Assembly: GCA_026122225.1 (NCBI GenBank)
Contig: JANEZZ010001494.1
Coordinates: forward strand, 1,736,001 to 1,800,000
Source of the DNA: Heloderma charlesbogerti
Taxonomy: Eukaryota; Chordata; Lepidosauria; Squamata; Helodermatidae
DNA length: 64,000 nt
Reading direction: 5' to 3'
The notes under the pieces were generated by a model. The model ran no database searches. It had not been told where the DNA came from and saw only the letters and a program-made list of their open reading frames with translations. The stretch's first letter is position 1, and every line of letters begins with the position of its first letter. Of this stretch, positions 10,381 to 21,820 are shown one piece after another. Position numbers and translations under genes: made by a program.

Positions 10381-11639
10381 GTAAATTGTTTAGTCCTTGA
10401 GTACACAGAGAAGTTGTTGCCTGGAGAAGAGCTGTTTTATGACTTGCTGAATTAGCTTTTCATTCAAGGAAGCCTAAACAAATATTTACCCTTACAATCG
10501 TGTTGACAATTGTCTGCAACGGTGAGACGCAAGTATGCCTCCCTAGAAAAATGAACATTAAGTTGAACAGTATTAAGTTGAAGTACAGTGCGTATTTCCT
10601 TAGGAAGTAAAATCGGCTGAGGTCAGACAGGGGTCTTTTCAGGAGATTGGCAGTGGTACAATAGAAGCATTGTAACCTGTGATGTGCGCACATCCTACAA
10701 CAGGCCCTGCTCACAGGTATTGCAGGTTTTTGCGAAACCTGTTTAAGCAGATGCAGCAGTCGGACAAAAGAAATGTCCCTCCACTTAAACAAATGTCCCT
10801 CCAAACAATGCTCAGATGAGATCACATTCAGCTCTCTTGAAAACTATTGTGTGTCTCTTGACAAGGACTACAAAGGAAATAAAATTAGTGACCTCATTGC
10901 TGATACCGTAAAGGATGCAATATCTGCATTGTGTGTTTAGCTCAGAATGTATAGAGTTTTTATATATGCTAATGCCCCTGCAGTGTTTCACCTTCTCCCT
11001 GTTTTCCGGTTTATGGATCCAATGTCTTCCTGGTGACTCATCCGCAGAACTCTGCATCACATACACAGATGAGCAGAATGTGGCAAACTTTAGATTGGGA
11101 ACCTGATATATGACATTCTTGTGAGTGATTAAAAAGAAGCAAAACACCATGCAGTGAATAAAAGGTAACAGGGAAATTGCTTTAAGGTGTTGCATGCAGT
11201 GACCTTTTTTTTTTGAGGAACATATTCATGTGACTCATTAACTGCGCCTGAAACCAAGGTGGGGATCTATATTTCTGGATTGTTATTTTTGTTTCTGTAA
11301 TTCTAGCCTGACTGCTTCCTGTAGTATGTATTTAAAGAACTCAACAACTGTTTTGTTCCTGCAGTCTCCATCCTAAACAGGCACACCCTTCACATTTCTT
11401 TTGCTCCTGCTCTTCTGTTGTCTAACACCTGCACACCTGTCCTCCTCCACTGCAATGGAACTTTAACATCCACATCACTATAAACCAGCTCACATTTCTG
11501 TAGCATATTTTCATTTATTGAGAAATATGTGCAACTGAGAAATATGTGCAGAAGCCTCTCATTGGTTTTATTAATAAACATTCGCTTGACGCTTTCCCAC
11601 AATTCCACTGGATTCTTCGGTTACTTTTACATGTGATTG
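10381..11639. other. No recognised gene or repeat
   Basis: AT-rich sequence with short frames of up to 127 codons (10460-11195, minus) that lack family features and splice context. Nothing supportable. Confidence 0.5.
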
Positions 11640-11998
11640 GTAGTGATGCTCAAGGATTCCGTTTTGTCCAAATCTTTAAGCAAACCAACCTTATTCACGC
11701 TAGTATGTGGATCAGAACGCAGTTGTCTTTCAGCTTCCACACTTCTCTGAATTTAGTGGTACAGTTCTTGGCTCAAAAACATACCAAAATGCATATAAAA
11801 ACACAAATGTTGGGTTAAAATGCATAGAAAAAGGCATGTTTAAGGATAAAATGCATTCAAAAAAATATGTTAAAATAGTGCAATTTTTTGTGCATTTTTA
11901 AAAATTGGAGCATGATGTGCAAATGGAATGGAATGGATTTATGAATGAATACGTTCAGAACTGACATGGACCAGAAATAGACTGATTTGTCTCTTCCT
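11640..11998. mobile_element. Degraded palindromic DNA element (AAAATGCA type)
   Basis: Interior rich in AAAATGCAT words, with 'ccacacttctctgaattt' shared with 9780-10150. Ends 'tagtgatgctcaagg' and 'tctcttccta' are decayed TAGGGATG/CATCCCTA-like termini. No matching flanks. Confidence 0.4.
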
Positions 11999-12306
11999 AG
12001 TCTGTAATATATTTCTGGGACTCATACCTGCATCTTAAGGTTTGGACAGACAATTCCTTTTTGAGAAATAATGGGACATGTGTCACTCTTTTGTTTCGGG
12101 AGAGGAGGGTACTAGCGTCTTCTCCTTCAGCCATGGCCTACCTATGTAAGCCATGCATTGTGGGAGGAGGGAACTCAGAGAAGATTGCAGGCCAGCTTCT
12201 GTGTTCTGAAACTGGAAAGTGAGTAGGGGGGTGTCTCTATGACAACAGGAGGAGATGGAAGGAGAGGCCAATCATGGCATACCCGGATTTTTCAAGGATT
12301 TGGCTT

Positions 12307-12954
12307 TAGGGATGGCAGAGAATTCCGCCATGGACTCCAATGAGGCCAGATTCTTAGAATCCGGACCCCCTGGAGTCTGTGGCGGAATGGACCACCCCAC
12401 CACCCCACGAAGTCCGACCCGGCCGGATTCTACCTGGCAGGCCGCCGGCTCCGGATTTGTCTGGGTCCGTCCGCTGCCCTGTGCAGATGCAAAATGGCAT
12501 CTGGCATAGCGGACATCATTTGTGTCCTTCCCTTTTTGCCGTGACAGGCTACATAAAGGCAATGTAGCAGCCACCATTTGCATCCCTGCATTAGCCGTGA
12601 TAGGCTACGTATATATTTACGTAGCCTATCACGGCTAAAGGCAGGGACGCAAATGGTGTAGCGGACGCTATTTGCGTCCCTGCTCTTTGCCATGATAGGT
12701 TACATAAGTACTTACGTAGCCTATCATGGCTAAAGTAGGGAGGCAAATGGCGGCTGCAGACTGGGGCAGCCATTCATGGCCACAGACGAGGACAGCAGAT
12801 GGACTGGATGGTCGATAAAGGTAGGCTCCGTCCCAGGTAAATTGCGCGGGGTGGTGGTGGGGATTGCCCCATTCTGCCACCGACTCCAGGGGGCTGGATT
12901 CTGAAGAATCTGGTCTCACTGGAGTCTGTGATGGAATTCTCTAACATCCCTAAC
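12307..12954. mobile_element. Hairpin-chain hAT-like element E2, long inverted ends
   Basis: Both ends are of the same type (TAGGGATGGCAGAGAATTCC versus GGAATTCTCTAACATCCCTA), giving imperfect terminal inverted repeats of roughly 100 bp. The core has TACGTA hairpins at about 12598-12634 and 12690-12730. No matching 8-bp flanks were found, so one end may come from recombination between copies. Confidence 0.7.
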
Positions 12955-12970
12955 TGAAGCTAATAAATAT

Positions 12971-14311
12971 TAGGGATGTCAGAGAATTCCACAATGGATC
13001 TCAGTGATGCTGAATGCCAGTGGATTTGGGCCCCCGAAATCCATTGCAGAATGAAGCCCCCACCCCCCCAACCCACGAAAGGCACGCGGGACGAAGTCCC
13101 TGCCACCCCCAACCCACAAAAGGCGCGTGAAACGGAGAACTTACCTGCCCCGTCCGTGCCACTTTGCGAATGGCGGCCGTCCTGCGGCCGCCATTTGCTT
13201 CCTCCTCTTCAAAGCCGTGATAGGCTATGTAAATACTTACGTAGCCTATCATGGCTAATGCAGGGATGTCATTTGCGTCCCTGCGGAAGCCGTGATAGGC
13301 TACGTAAGTATTTACATAGCCTATCACGGCAGGGGGAAAAAAACCCAGCGTACGCAAATGGCAGTGCCTCCCGCCATTTACATATGCTGGGTTTTTTTCC
13401 CCCTGCCGTGATCCGGTCCTCCCCCCCAGAATCCTGCCCAGCTGGCTCTGCTCCGCGGCCAAGCCGCAGAGCCGCCGGCCGGCTCCGGCCACCCACAGCC
13501 AGACATCCAGCCGCTGGGCAGCCCTGCAGGGACGCAAATGGCGGCTGTCATAGCTGCCGCCATTTGCGTCCCTGTATTTAGCCGTGATAGGCTACATAAA
13601 TATTTACGTAGCCTATCATGACAGGGGGGGGGGGAAACCTAGCATACGCAAATGGCGGGAGCCACTGCCATTTGCGTACGCTGGGTTTTTTTCCCCCTGC
13701 CATGATAGGCTATGTAAATACTTACGTAGCCTATCACGGCAGGGGGAAAAAAACCCAGTGTACACAAATGGCGGTAGCCACTGCCATTTGCGTACCCTGG
13801 GTTTTTCCCCCCCTGCCATGATAGGCTACGTAAGTATTTACGTAGCCTATCACGGCTTCCGCAGGGCGACATCCCTGCATTAGCCGTGATAGGCTACATA
13901 AGTATTTACATAGCCTATCATGGCAGGGGGAAAAAAACCCAGCGTACGCAAATGGTGGTGGCTACCGCCATTTGCGTATGCTGGGTTTCCCCCCCCCCCC
14001 GTCATGATAGGCTACGTAAATATTTATGTAGCCTATCACGGCTAAATACAGGGACGCAAATGGCGGCAGCTATGACACCCGCCATTTGCGTCCCTGCAGG
14101 GCTACCCAGCGGCTGGATGTCTGGCTGTGGGTGGCCGGAGCAGGCCAGCGGCTCCGCGGCTTGGCCGCGGAGCAGAGCCAGCTGGGCAGGATTCCGGGGG
14201 GGAGGACCGGATCGCCTCCCCCCCACTGAGGATTCCAGGGGGAGGGATGGAGCGCCTCCCCCTCCAGCAGAAACAGAACAGAATGGAAGGTAAGTGTTCC
14301 GTCCATCCCTA
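12971..14311. mobile_element. Hairpin-chain hAT-like element E3, TSD ataaatat
   Basis: At 1341 bp this is the longest uninterrupted member, flanked by perfect ataaatat (12963-12970 and 14312-14319). It holds seven TACGTA-type hairpins (about 13213, 13290, 13582, 13701, 13817, 13884 and 14004) spaced by CAAATGGCGG-type hairpins with CCCAGCGTACGC or GGGACGC arms. The many open frames here (up to 201 codons) are translations of hairpin arms, not genes. Confidence 0.85.
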
Positions 14312-14971
14312 ATAAATATCTTAGATCAACAAATGCAATTTTAGCTCAGGACAACTTTCTGCCCATCTGTATTATAGAACTGATATGAGCTACAGCAGAA
14401 CAGTCTCTGTCCCCATTAAACATGATGGCATTCACATAAATATTTACAAGAGTGCCCTGGAGGCCGTAGAATTTCCAGGACAGTACGATGACCTGTTGAC
14501 TGCCATTGCTGGTTATGGCAATGCATCAATACTGCCACTTGCGATGTAGCACTTCAAAGCACTGCGAGGTGAGTAAGAATCAGCTAATTAATCCCCACAA
14601 TGCTTTTGCCAGCTCAGCGAATTTTATTCTCCTTTTATAAATCAGCAAGCTTAAAGCTGGGAAAGTGAGAGAGCCTTAAACATCCAAAATATTCTAAGAA
14701 TGAGCAATCCCTTCATTTTGGTGGGACTTTTCTTGGAAATATAGCTGGAAATATAATGCCACATTTCACATAGTGGATGTGTAACAGCAGTGATTAGAAG
14801 TAGAACTAGTTTCTTGACTCCATCTGCTCTCACCAGAGTGTATTCTACTACAGAGCTGGACACATGAGAGAGAGAGAGAGAGAGAAAATGTATGCACTAG
14901 GAACTATGCTTTGGAGCGAGCTAGTGGACCCATGGGCCTTAAAAGCAAATAGATGAAGATGAAAAAGATCA

Positions 14972-15087
14972 GGGGCATAATCGTATGTGTGTTTAGACAG
15001 AAAAAAATCCTACAACTTCTACCATTCCCTAGCCAGCATGGCTGGCTGGGGAATGCTGGGAGTTGTACAACTTTTTTCTGTCTAAAC
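14972..15087. mobile_element. Hairpin MITE, left part, split by a hAT-like element
   Basis: Same family as 10247-10377. Its right arm stops at GTCTAAAC (15080-15087) and resumes at 16495 (gtctaaac, then atgcataggattgcacc) to about 16520, followed by TAA. The repeated gtctaaac is the target duplication of the 15088-16494 insertion. Confidence 0.75.
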
Positions 15088-16494
15088 TAGGGGTGTACGA
15101 ACCCCACTCACCAATCTGCCGGGCAGCTAGGGATGTCAGAGAATTCCGCCGTGGATCTCGGTGAGGTCAAATGCCAGTTCATTCAGTCCCCCCAAATCCG
15201 TGGCGGAACGAAGCCCCCCACCCTGCAAAATGGGTCCGGAACGGAGCACCTACCTGCTGCCGTCCACGCTGCATTGCGAATGGCGGCCACGTCTTCAGCC
15301 ACCATTCGCTTCTTCCATATAGCCGTGATAGGCTACGTAAAGACTTACGTAGCCTATCACGGCTAACGCAGGGACACCATTTGCATCCTTGCGGAAGCCG
15401 TGATAGGCTACATAAGTACTTACGTAGCCTATCAGGGCAAAACTAAGGGAACGCAAATGGTGGCGGCTACGGCAGCCGCCATTTGCGTTCCCTTTTTTTT
15501 GCCGTGTGATAGGCTACGTAAATATTTACGTAGCCTATTACGACAAAAGAGAGGGGCGCAAATGGCGTAGTGGCCGCCATTTGCGTTCTTTTTTTTTTTT
15601 TCCGTGATAGGCTACGTAAATATTTACGTAGCCTATCACGGCAAAATACAGGGAAGCAAATGGCGGTGGCTACGGCAGATGCCATTTGCATCCCTGTGTA
15701 GGCTGCCCAGTAGCCGGATGTCCAGCAGCAGGCGGCCCCGGCCGGCGGCTCTGCGGAATCTCCGCAGAGCGGAGCCGGCCGGAGAGAATTTGGGGGGGGG
15801 AGGGATGGAGCGCTTCCCCCCCACCGCGAATGTCACCCTTCAAAAAGGTAAGTGACTTTCGTACATCCCTACAGGTGGCGTCTACTTGGGGGGGGAGGTG
15901 ATCCGTCCCTCCCCCCTGGAATTCCCCCCAGCCGGCTCCGCTCCACAGAAAGGCCATGGAGCTGCTGGCCAGGGCTGGCCGCAGCCGGACTTCCTGCCAC
16001 TGCTGGGTTGCAGCTGCAAATGGCGGCCGGCGTAGTGGTCGCCATTTGTGTCCCTGCCTTAGGCTGTGTTAGGCTACGTATGTATGCCTATCACGGCAAA
16101 GGGCAGGGACGCAAATGTTGCCCACTATGCCATTTACATCCCTGCACTTTTCGTAGCCTATCACGAAATACTTACATAGCCTATCATGATAAGAGCAGGG
16201 ATGCAAATGACCTAGTGGGCGCCATTTGTGTCCCTGCCCTTTGCTGTGATAGGCTACGTAAATACTTACACAGTCTATCATGACCTAAGGCAGGGACGCA
16301 AATGGCGGCTGCTATGCTGGCTGCCATTTGCATCCGCAGATGGGGATGAGGCCGGACGGCCGATGACCAGGTAGGGTCCGTCCGGGGGGGGATTCTGTGG
16401 GGTGGCGGGGGGGGTAGTCCATTAAAGAATCTGGTAGTCCATCTAAAGAATCTAGCCTCACTGGAGTCCATGGCGGATTTCTCCGCCATTCCTA
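15088..16494. mobile_element. Hairpin-chain hAT-like element E4 (outer), TSD gtctaaac
   Basis: Starts TAGGGGTGTACGAAC and ends CCGCCATTCCTA between perfect gtctaaac repeats (15080-15087 and 16495-16502). Its own sequence is 15088-15127 plus 15872-16494; the middle is the inner element E5. The right part carries decayed CAAATG/CATTTG and TACGTA hairpins. Confidence 0.8.
15128..15871. mobile_element. Hairpin-chain hAT-like element E5 (inner)
   Basis: A complete member (TAGGGATGTCAGAGAATTCC to TTTCGTACATCCCTA) inside E4. Flanks cgggcagc and caggtggc agree at 5 of 8 positions and differ only by transitions, as expected for a decayed duplication. It holds four strong hairpins with TACGTAAA-like stems (about 15321, 15398, 15507 and 15603). 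Confidence 0.75.
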
Positions 16495-16520
16495 GTCTAA
16501 ACATGCATAGGATTGCACCT
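16495..16520. mobile_element. Hairpin MITE, right part
   Basis: Continuation of 14972-15087 after the E4 insertion. Ends GGATTGCACCT followed by TAA at 16521-16523. Confidence 0.7.
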
Positions 16521-16759
16521 TAAAAGGTGTCAAGGGGTTCCGTTGCAGATGAATCGATATGGAAAAGAATTCCCTGAAGGAAAAAAAGAAATGAAATCCA
16601 TGGCATTGCATGATAATAAAATTTCTCCCTCATTTTCTACCTGTTTACTTATTTCAGTAAGTAATTAAAGTATTTCACTTTTTAAAAAAGGCAGTTTCTA
16701 AAGGAATCCCCCCCACCCCCCAATAAATCCTGGCCAGCAAAACTCTCTCACTATCTCAT

Positions 16760-17072
16760 AGCTTCAGTTTCCTTTCCGGCAGCCTTCCCTTTTTAGAACT
16801 CTTGATCCTTTTGCTGACTTTTGTATATTATTTTTAAGCAGTGTTATTTTAAGCTGTGTTTTACTGTTGGGTTTTTTAAAACAAATTGTTTTTAGTTCAA
16901 GGTTGTTTTTAGTTATATGTTGTTTGTCTGTATGTTTTATGTGAACGGTTTTTAAACTTTGTATATTGTATTGTAATATTTTAACTTTTGTATCCCTGCC
17001 CTTTTTTTTTGTAAACCGCCCAGAGAGCTTCGGCTATGGGGCGGTATAGAAATATAATAAATAATAATAAAT
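16760..17072 (+). mobile_element. LINE 3' end (L2/CR1-type)
   Basis: An AT-rich 3' UTR ends with 'ccgcccagagagcttcggct' and 'ggcggtatagaaatataata', then (AATAAT)n. Same family as 5480-5985. The coding part is almost gone. Confidence 0.6.
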
Positions 17073-17720
17073 AATTATTATGTATTAACTTTGCTGAGTG
17101 CCATGAAATATGCAATCCTTTCTTTGTCGTTCGGTTCTTCTTTTGGGGAAATGACTGTGTGTCAAACTACATGCAAGGTGGGAGTTCCGTGACTGGAACT
17201 CTTGACGTCTTTTTATCCTGCAAAAAAGCAGCTGCACCCTCCCCCTGCATTTGGAGCAGGGTGCTGCTATGCGGGCAGGGGGCCTCTGCACTGTGGCCCT
17301 GATCCAATTCCTTTCAAAGCTGCTTCAGCTGCAGAGGGGCAACTTACAGGCTCATTTTCCTCTCAGTGGCTAAAGGAGCCGGGGGGGGGGGGCAATTTGG
17401 GACCAGACTGTGGTGTGCGGGCAGAGAATTAGACCCTCTTTCCCCACATTGCTGCCCCAATCTAAATCAATCCTCAGTAGCTGCTTTTTGTAAAATAAAG
17501 GCGTGGGGATTTCCAGCTGAAATGCCTGCATCTGGTGTAGTTTGACCTACAGGCACTTCCCCAAAAGAAGAAGAACTGCAGGATGCAGAAAGCAATATAT
17601 CTCTTTATTAGCTGTCATCTATTATGGCACTTCAAGTTAAAACATTATCTATCGATTGGTACATTCCTAAATAGTTTGACCCTAAAGAGAAGTTCAAACT
17701 AGTAACAGATGCATAAATAG

Positions 17721-19035
17721 TAGGGCTGTGCACAGCTTTGGCCCAAGGCCCGACCCCGAGTCAAAGTGGGCTGCTTTGGGTCTCTTTGTGCCCCTTCTGA
17801 GGTGAAGTGGAGGGGGCACGAAGTGACCCGGAGTGGGTTGAGGGCTCTCCAAAGCACTTGGTGAGCTTTGGAGCTTCAGCCCCCACAGCCCAGGCTCTCT
17901 GGCCCAGCCTCCACAGCCCAGCCCCCCTGGCCCAGCCCCCCAGTCCAGCCCCCCTGGCAGTTCCAGATCCTTACCTGAGCTGCCTTCTCTGTTGCTGCCA
18001 CTGCCACTACCTTCTCCGTCACTGCCGCTGCCTTCTCTGCTGCTGCCGCCTGGACACACGGCGACTCTTCTTACAGGGAGTGGCCATTTTTAAAATGGCA
18101 ACTTCCTGGAACTTCCAGGAGGTTTCCATTTTAAAAATGTCGACTCCCTGCAAGAAGAGTCGCCGCACATCCAGGCCTCAGGAGCTGACGGTGGTGGCGA
18201 CGGAGAAGGCAGCAGTGGCGGTGAAGGCAGTGTGGCAGTGGGTGGCGATGGAGAACGTGGCAGCGGCGGCAAGGAGAATGCAGTGGCAGAGAAGGTGATG
18301 TCAGGGTGGAAACTGAGCCCATAGAGCCCCAGAGCAGTTCTGATTCTGAGGAAGAACAGCAATCCGTGGGAGAGGAGCTCGCTCATCTCTCACAAGCACA
18401 GCAGCTGGCAAAGATTCCTCCTGCCAGCATTCCTGGGATAGATAGTGACCCTGGCAGCGAGAGGGCACTGGTGGGGGGCTTGCTGGACGCTTGACGCCGA
18501 CGCAGGAAGCCACAACAGGTGGAGGGTGCCGAAAGGAGGCTTTCCGCTCGTTTGGCGCTCAAACAACGGTCGCGTCCCGAGGACCCAAGGGAAAGAGGGA
18601 GGAGCTCTCCATAGCCCATAAGTTCAGGGTCTTCCTGTGGTTCCCCTTCAAATGGGGACAACTCCTCCCCTGGAGCTTAGACTACTCTGCTATCTTTCCC
18701 CAGTGCTGTTCCTTGCTTAGTCGCTAGTGATTAGTATCTGAAAGAGTCATAAAGGAATAAAGCCTTGGAAAGACTCCTCATCGTCTGTGTCCTGAGCTGG
18801 CTATTGGAAGGGACTGCAAGAGGTAGCTAGGGCGCTCCTGACAGGTGACAGCTGTGATGGAGGCGGAGGTGGCCCAGGTAAGGAGCTGGGGGGTTGCATG
18901 GGGGCGTCAGGGGAGGACCTGAAGCGGGGTTCACTATCCAAATCCCAGTTCGGGGCCGAGTTGGGTTGGGACCCTCCCCGAATCTGCCCGAGCCGAATCG
19001 GGCCCGCCGGATCGGGGGGTCCCTGCACAGCCCTC
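17721..19035. mobile_element. hAT-like palindromic element (TAGGGCTGTGCACAG ends), LTR inside
   Basis: Begins TAGGGCTGTGCACAGC and ends CTGCACAGCCCTC. The flanks ataaatag (17713-17720) and aaaaatag (19036-19043) differ at one base. The core has an inverted repeat around 18055-18175 (CGACTCTTCTTACAGGGAGT versus its complement). A solo LTR sits at 18299-18843. Confidence 0.7.
18299..18843 (+). mobile_element. Solo LTR (545 bp), TSD ggtga
   Basis: Begins TGTCAGGGTGG and ends CTCCTGACA, with TG...CA ends extended to TGTCAGG/CCTGACA. An AATAAAG signal lies near 18757. The 5-bp direct repeat ggtga flanks it on both sides (18294-18298 and 18844-18848). Related LTRs lie at 6428-6965 and 39974-40527. 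No internal coding sequence remains. Confidence 0.8.
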
Positions 19036-19499
19036 AAAAATAGGTCTTTCCTCCTACTTCAAAAGTGTGGGCATCCCAGCATAGGTGCTGCTCCCATATA
19101 TCCTTGGGCTGGTGTATCCTTCAAGGTGGCTGCTAAGTTTCTCTCTGAGTCAACAGGCAGTGTGTGGAGAGGTGGCCCATTCATCTGACTCTCCAATGAC
19201 AGCCCCAAGTGACTCATGGAAGCACAGTTGCTCTGCCCTCAGAAAATAGTGCCACAATTAATCACAGAGTGCTGCAATTAATCACATTAACCACATCGGC
19301 TCACGGCAAATGTCACCTGCAAAGGCTCCTTGATGGAATGGCACAGGGCGAGCAAGCTTTCTCTTCCCCCTTCGACCCAAACCAAGCTGGGATTCACATA
19401 CACATGCTGGATTGACTTCAGTTCAGCATAAATCCATCTCGGATGATTCTTTATTTAAACAGCATGATTAATTTGTAACATTCATTGTGAGGTAGATCA

Positions 19500-19760
19500 C
19501 TCTCTCATTTCCATCTCACAGGTTAAGAGCATCTTTAATGCCTGCTTAAAAACCTTCAATGAGGTCAGCAGGCGCGTTTCAACTGGCAGATCATTCCACA
19601 ACTGAGGGTTGGCAAAGAAAAAGGTCCTCTGGCATGTGGCTGCCAATGTCATATTAGGGAGCTGCAGCAGAGAGCCCTCGGAGGACCTTAGGTGGAGGAC
19701 TGGGACGTAGGGGAGAAGGCGTTCCCTACATAATCTACCAAATGCTACAGTCTGGCTTTA
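19500..19760 (-). mobile_element. Probable LINE fragment
   Basis: 'gctgccaatgtcatattagg', 'ggcagatcattccacaactg' and 'ggaggactgggacgtagg' resemble the decayed C-terminal region of reptile L2/CR1-type LINEs read in reverse. Weakly supported. Confidence 0.3.
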
Positions 19761-19841
19761 AGGATTTAATCAGCTGCTGTATTGCACAAGATCAAAAGTC
19801 CATGATCCATCTAACTCAGTAGAACCCTAGTCAGCAACTAA

Positions 19842-19974
19842 GGGCGCAATCCTATGCATGTTTAGATAGAGAAAAGGCCTGCAACTCCCAGCATGCCCCA
19901 GCCAGCAAAGCTGGCTGGGGAATGCTAGGAATTGTAGGCCTTTTTTCTGTCTAAACATGCATAGGATTGTGCCC
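19842..19974. mobile_element. Hairpin MITE, TAA target duplication
   Basis: A 133-bp palindrome (GGGCGCAATCCTATGCATG to CATGCATAGGATTGTGCCC) with direct TAA on both sides (19839-19841 and 19975-19977). Best preserved copy of this family here. Confidence 0.85.
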
Positions 19975-20499
19975 TAAATTTACTGGATGGCCACTTTGAC
20001 TAGGGGCTGGACGGTGGCAAACAAGCTCCCCCCACACTGCCTAGAGTACTGTTGGCATTTCCCATAGATCCAGCTGCTGTTCCCTCCATGTACCTTCTTG
20101 CCACTGGATTGGCAACTGCGAGTATAGGTCATACCATCCAGAGGGCCAGATTTGGCCTAGAGGTTGCCCATTCCTGAAACCTAGTACAGGAGATGTTTGA
20201 GTGAATTGCTGTCTGGGGCATTTCGCATATCTAGAACTTGTGACATTACCGAGAAGTCTGGAAAGAGGGATATGGATGTGGCTTGCGCCTCCTCTTTGGG
20301 GATATACTGCCCTGACCATCACTCTCCCTCCAAAATCTTAGACCGAGGTGCAAAGGTCTTGAGATCCTTTCAGGGGAGACACCAAAGGTATGAGAAATGT
20401 GCCATCTGCCACTATGCTGTAGCCCTGCCCCTCCTTTTGGTATTTCTCTGAGCAATATTGTTGAACAGCAGCTTGAACAGCAACGTGAACAGCAAAACG

Positions 20500-20698
20500 T
20501 CCTGACTGTTAGAGCGATATGACAATGGAACCCATTCCCTAGGGAGGTGGTGGACTCTCCCACACTGGAGGCCTTCAGGATGAGGCTGGACAGCCATCTG
20601 TCGGAGTTGCTTTCCTGCGTTGAGCAGGGGGTTGGACTCGACGGTCTTACAGGCCCCTTCCAACCCTACGATTCTACGATTCTACAATTCTATGATAA
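20500..20698 (+). mobile_element. CR1 LINE 3' end
   Basis: Sense-orientation CR1 terminus: 'aggtggtggactctcccaca', 'gagcagggggttggactcga', 'ccccttccaaccctacgatt', then the short terminal repeats 'tctacgattctacaattct'. Confidence 0.85.
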
Positions 20699-21224
20699 GG
20701 CTTGCAAGGGCCCATTTAAGTTGCAGAATGTGGAGGCATGAGAGTTCAAGAGGAGGTGCAGTAATTGCTGGGAAGATTTATGGACCATATCTCATGGGAA
20801 TTGCATACAACCTCTAGTAGCGTAAAGTGATAACCAGCGTGTCCATTTCAGTACTTAGATAAATGCTGGAATTGCACATCAAATTCCAGGGGAGGCTGGT
20901 GGCTCCAGTTTCGGTGGGGCAGAGTTCCCATTCTGGGTTTTAGTTGCAACCATCCAGAAGTCTAAAGGAGCTATCCAAGGTGCTGGGCCAATTTTGGGGC
21001 TAGGGCTCAGCACCTTGAATAGCTCCTTTAGCCTTTTGGCTGGTTATAAATAAAACCCAGAATGGAATCTCCACCCCACTGAAACTGGAGCTACCAGCCT
21101 CCCCTGTCAAATTCCAAGGAAGCCCTAGACGCTGTGGGTGGTTTGCAATAGCAATTGACTGTCTAAGAACGATGAAATAATAGAACTGAATCATAGCTTT
21201 GGAAGGGAACTGATAGCTCAGGTG

Positions 21225-21374
21225 TGAACATACGAAGATGCCTTATCCTGAGTCTGACCCGTGCTCCATCCAGCCCAGTCTTGCCTACTTCAACTGGCAG
21301 TGCCTTTCCCCAGCATTGCTGCTTGTGATCCTGATTGCTGGAGATGTCAGGGATGAAATCTGGGACCATTTGCA

Positions 21375-21375
<1 letters not shown>
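21225..21375 (-). mobile_element. tRNA-derived SINE fragment
   Basis: The 'gaacatacgaagatgcctta', 'gagtctgacccgtgctccat' and 'ctgggaccatttgca' blocks are the reverse of the SINE seen in sense at 58088-58290. It is cut at the tRNA end by the ATT microsatellite. Confidence 0.6.

Positions 21376-21423
<48 letters not shown>
21376..21423. repeat. (ATT)n microsatellite
   Basis: About 15 ATT units separating two SINEs. Confidence 0.95.
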
Positions 21424-21426
<3 letters not shown>

Positions 21427-21527
21427 CCTGCCTTTTTTCCTCTTGCGAGGAACCCAAGGTGGTGTACATAATCCTCCTCCTCTCCATTTTATCCCCACAA
21501 CAACAACCCTGTGAAGTAGGCTAGGCT
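21424..21527 (-). mobile_element. CORE/MIR-like tRNA SINE, part 1
   Basis: 'cttgcgaggaacccaaggtg' and 'ccccacaacaacaaccctgt' belong to the SINE seen intact at 39655-39905. It is interrupted by element E6 at gctaggct and continues at 24622-24745 with the tRNA-like head (B-box 'gggtctcccggc'). Confidence 0.65.
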
Positions 21528-21820
21528 TAGGGATGTACGAACGTCACTTACCTTTCTGCGGAGTATGTTGATGGGGGGGGGAGGCGTTCCGTCCCTCCCC
21601 CTGGAATCCTCCACGGCTGGCTGTGTTCCGCGGCAGATCCGCGGAGCAGCCAGCCAGGCCCAGCCAGGCCAGAGCCATCTGCAGCCGGATTTCTGGCCGC
21701 GGAGGGCTCTGGGAAAACAACAACAACAACCTGCATATGCAAATGGTGGCGGCTATGGCCGCCACCATTTGCGTTCCTTATTTTTGGCTGTTTTAATCTA
21801 CATAAATATTTACATAGACT

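Noticed and set aside
12976..13581. 201-codon open frame (and overlapping frames of up to 178 codons on the other strand)
   Set aside because: It lies wholly within the hairpin-chain element at 12971-14311; the peptide is a repeat of hairpin-arm translations (SRDRLRKYLRSLS-like) that appears in several frames and both strands.
13213..14042. Regularly spaced ~36-bp palindromic repeats, CRISPR-like at first sight
   Set aside because: The 'spacers' are themselves palindromes and repeat between copies, the setting is a vertebrate genome, and the array sits in a transposon with a target duplication.
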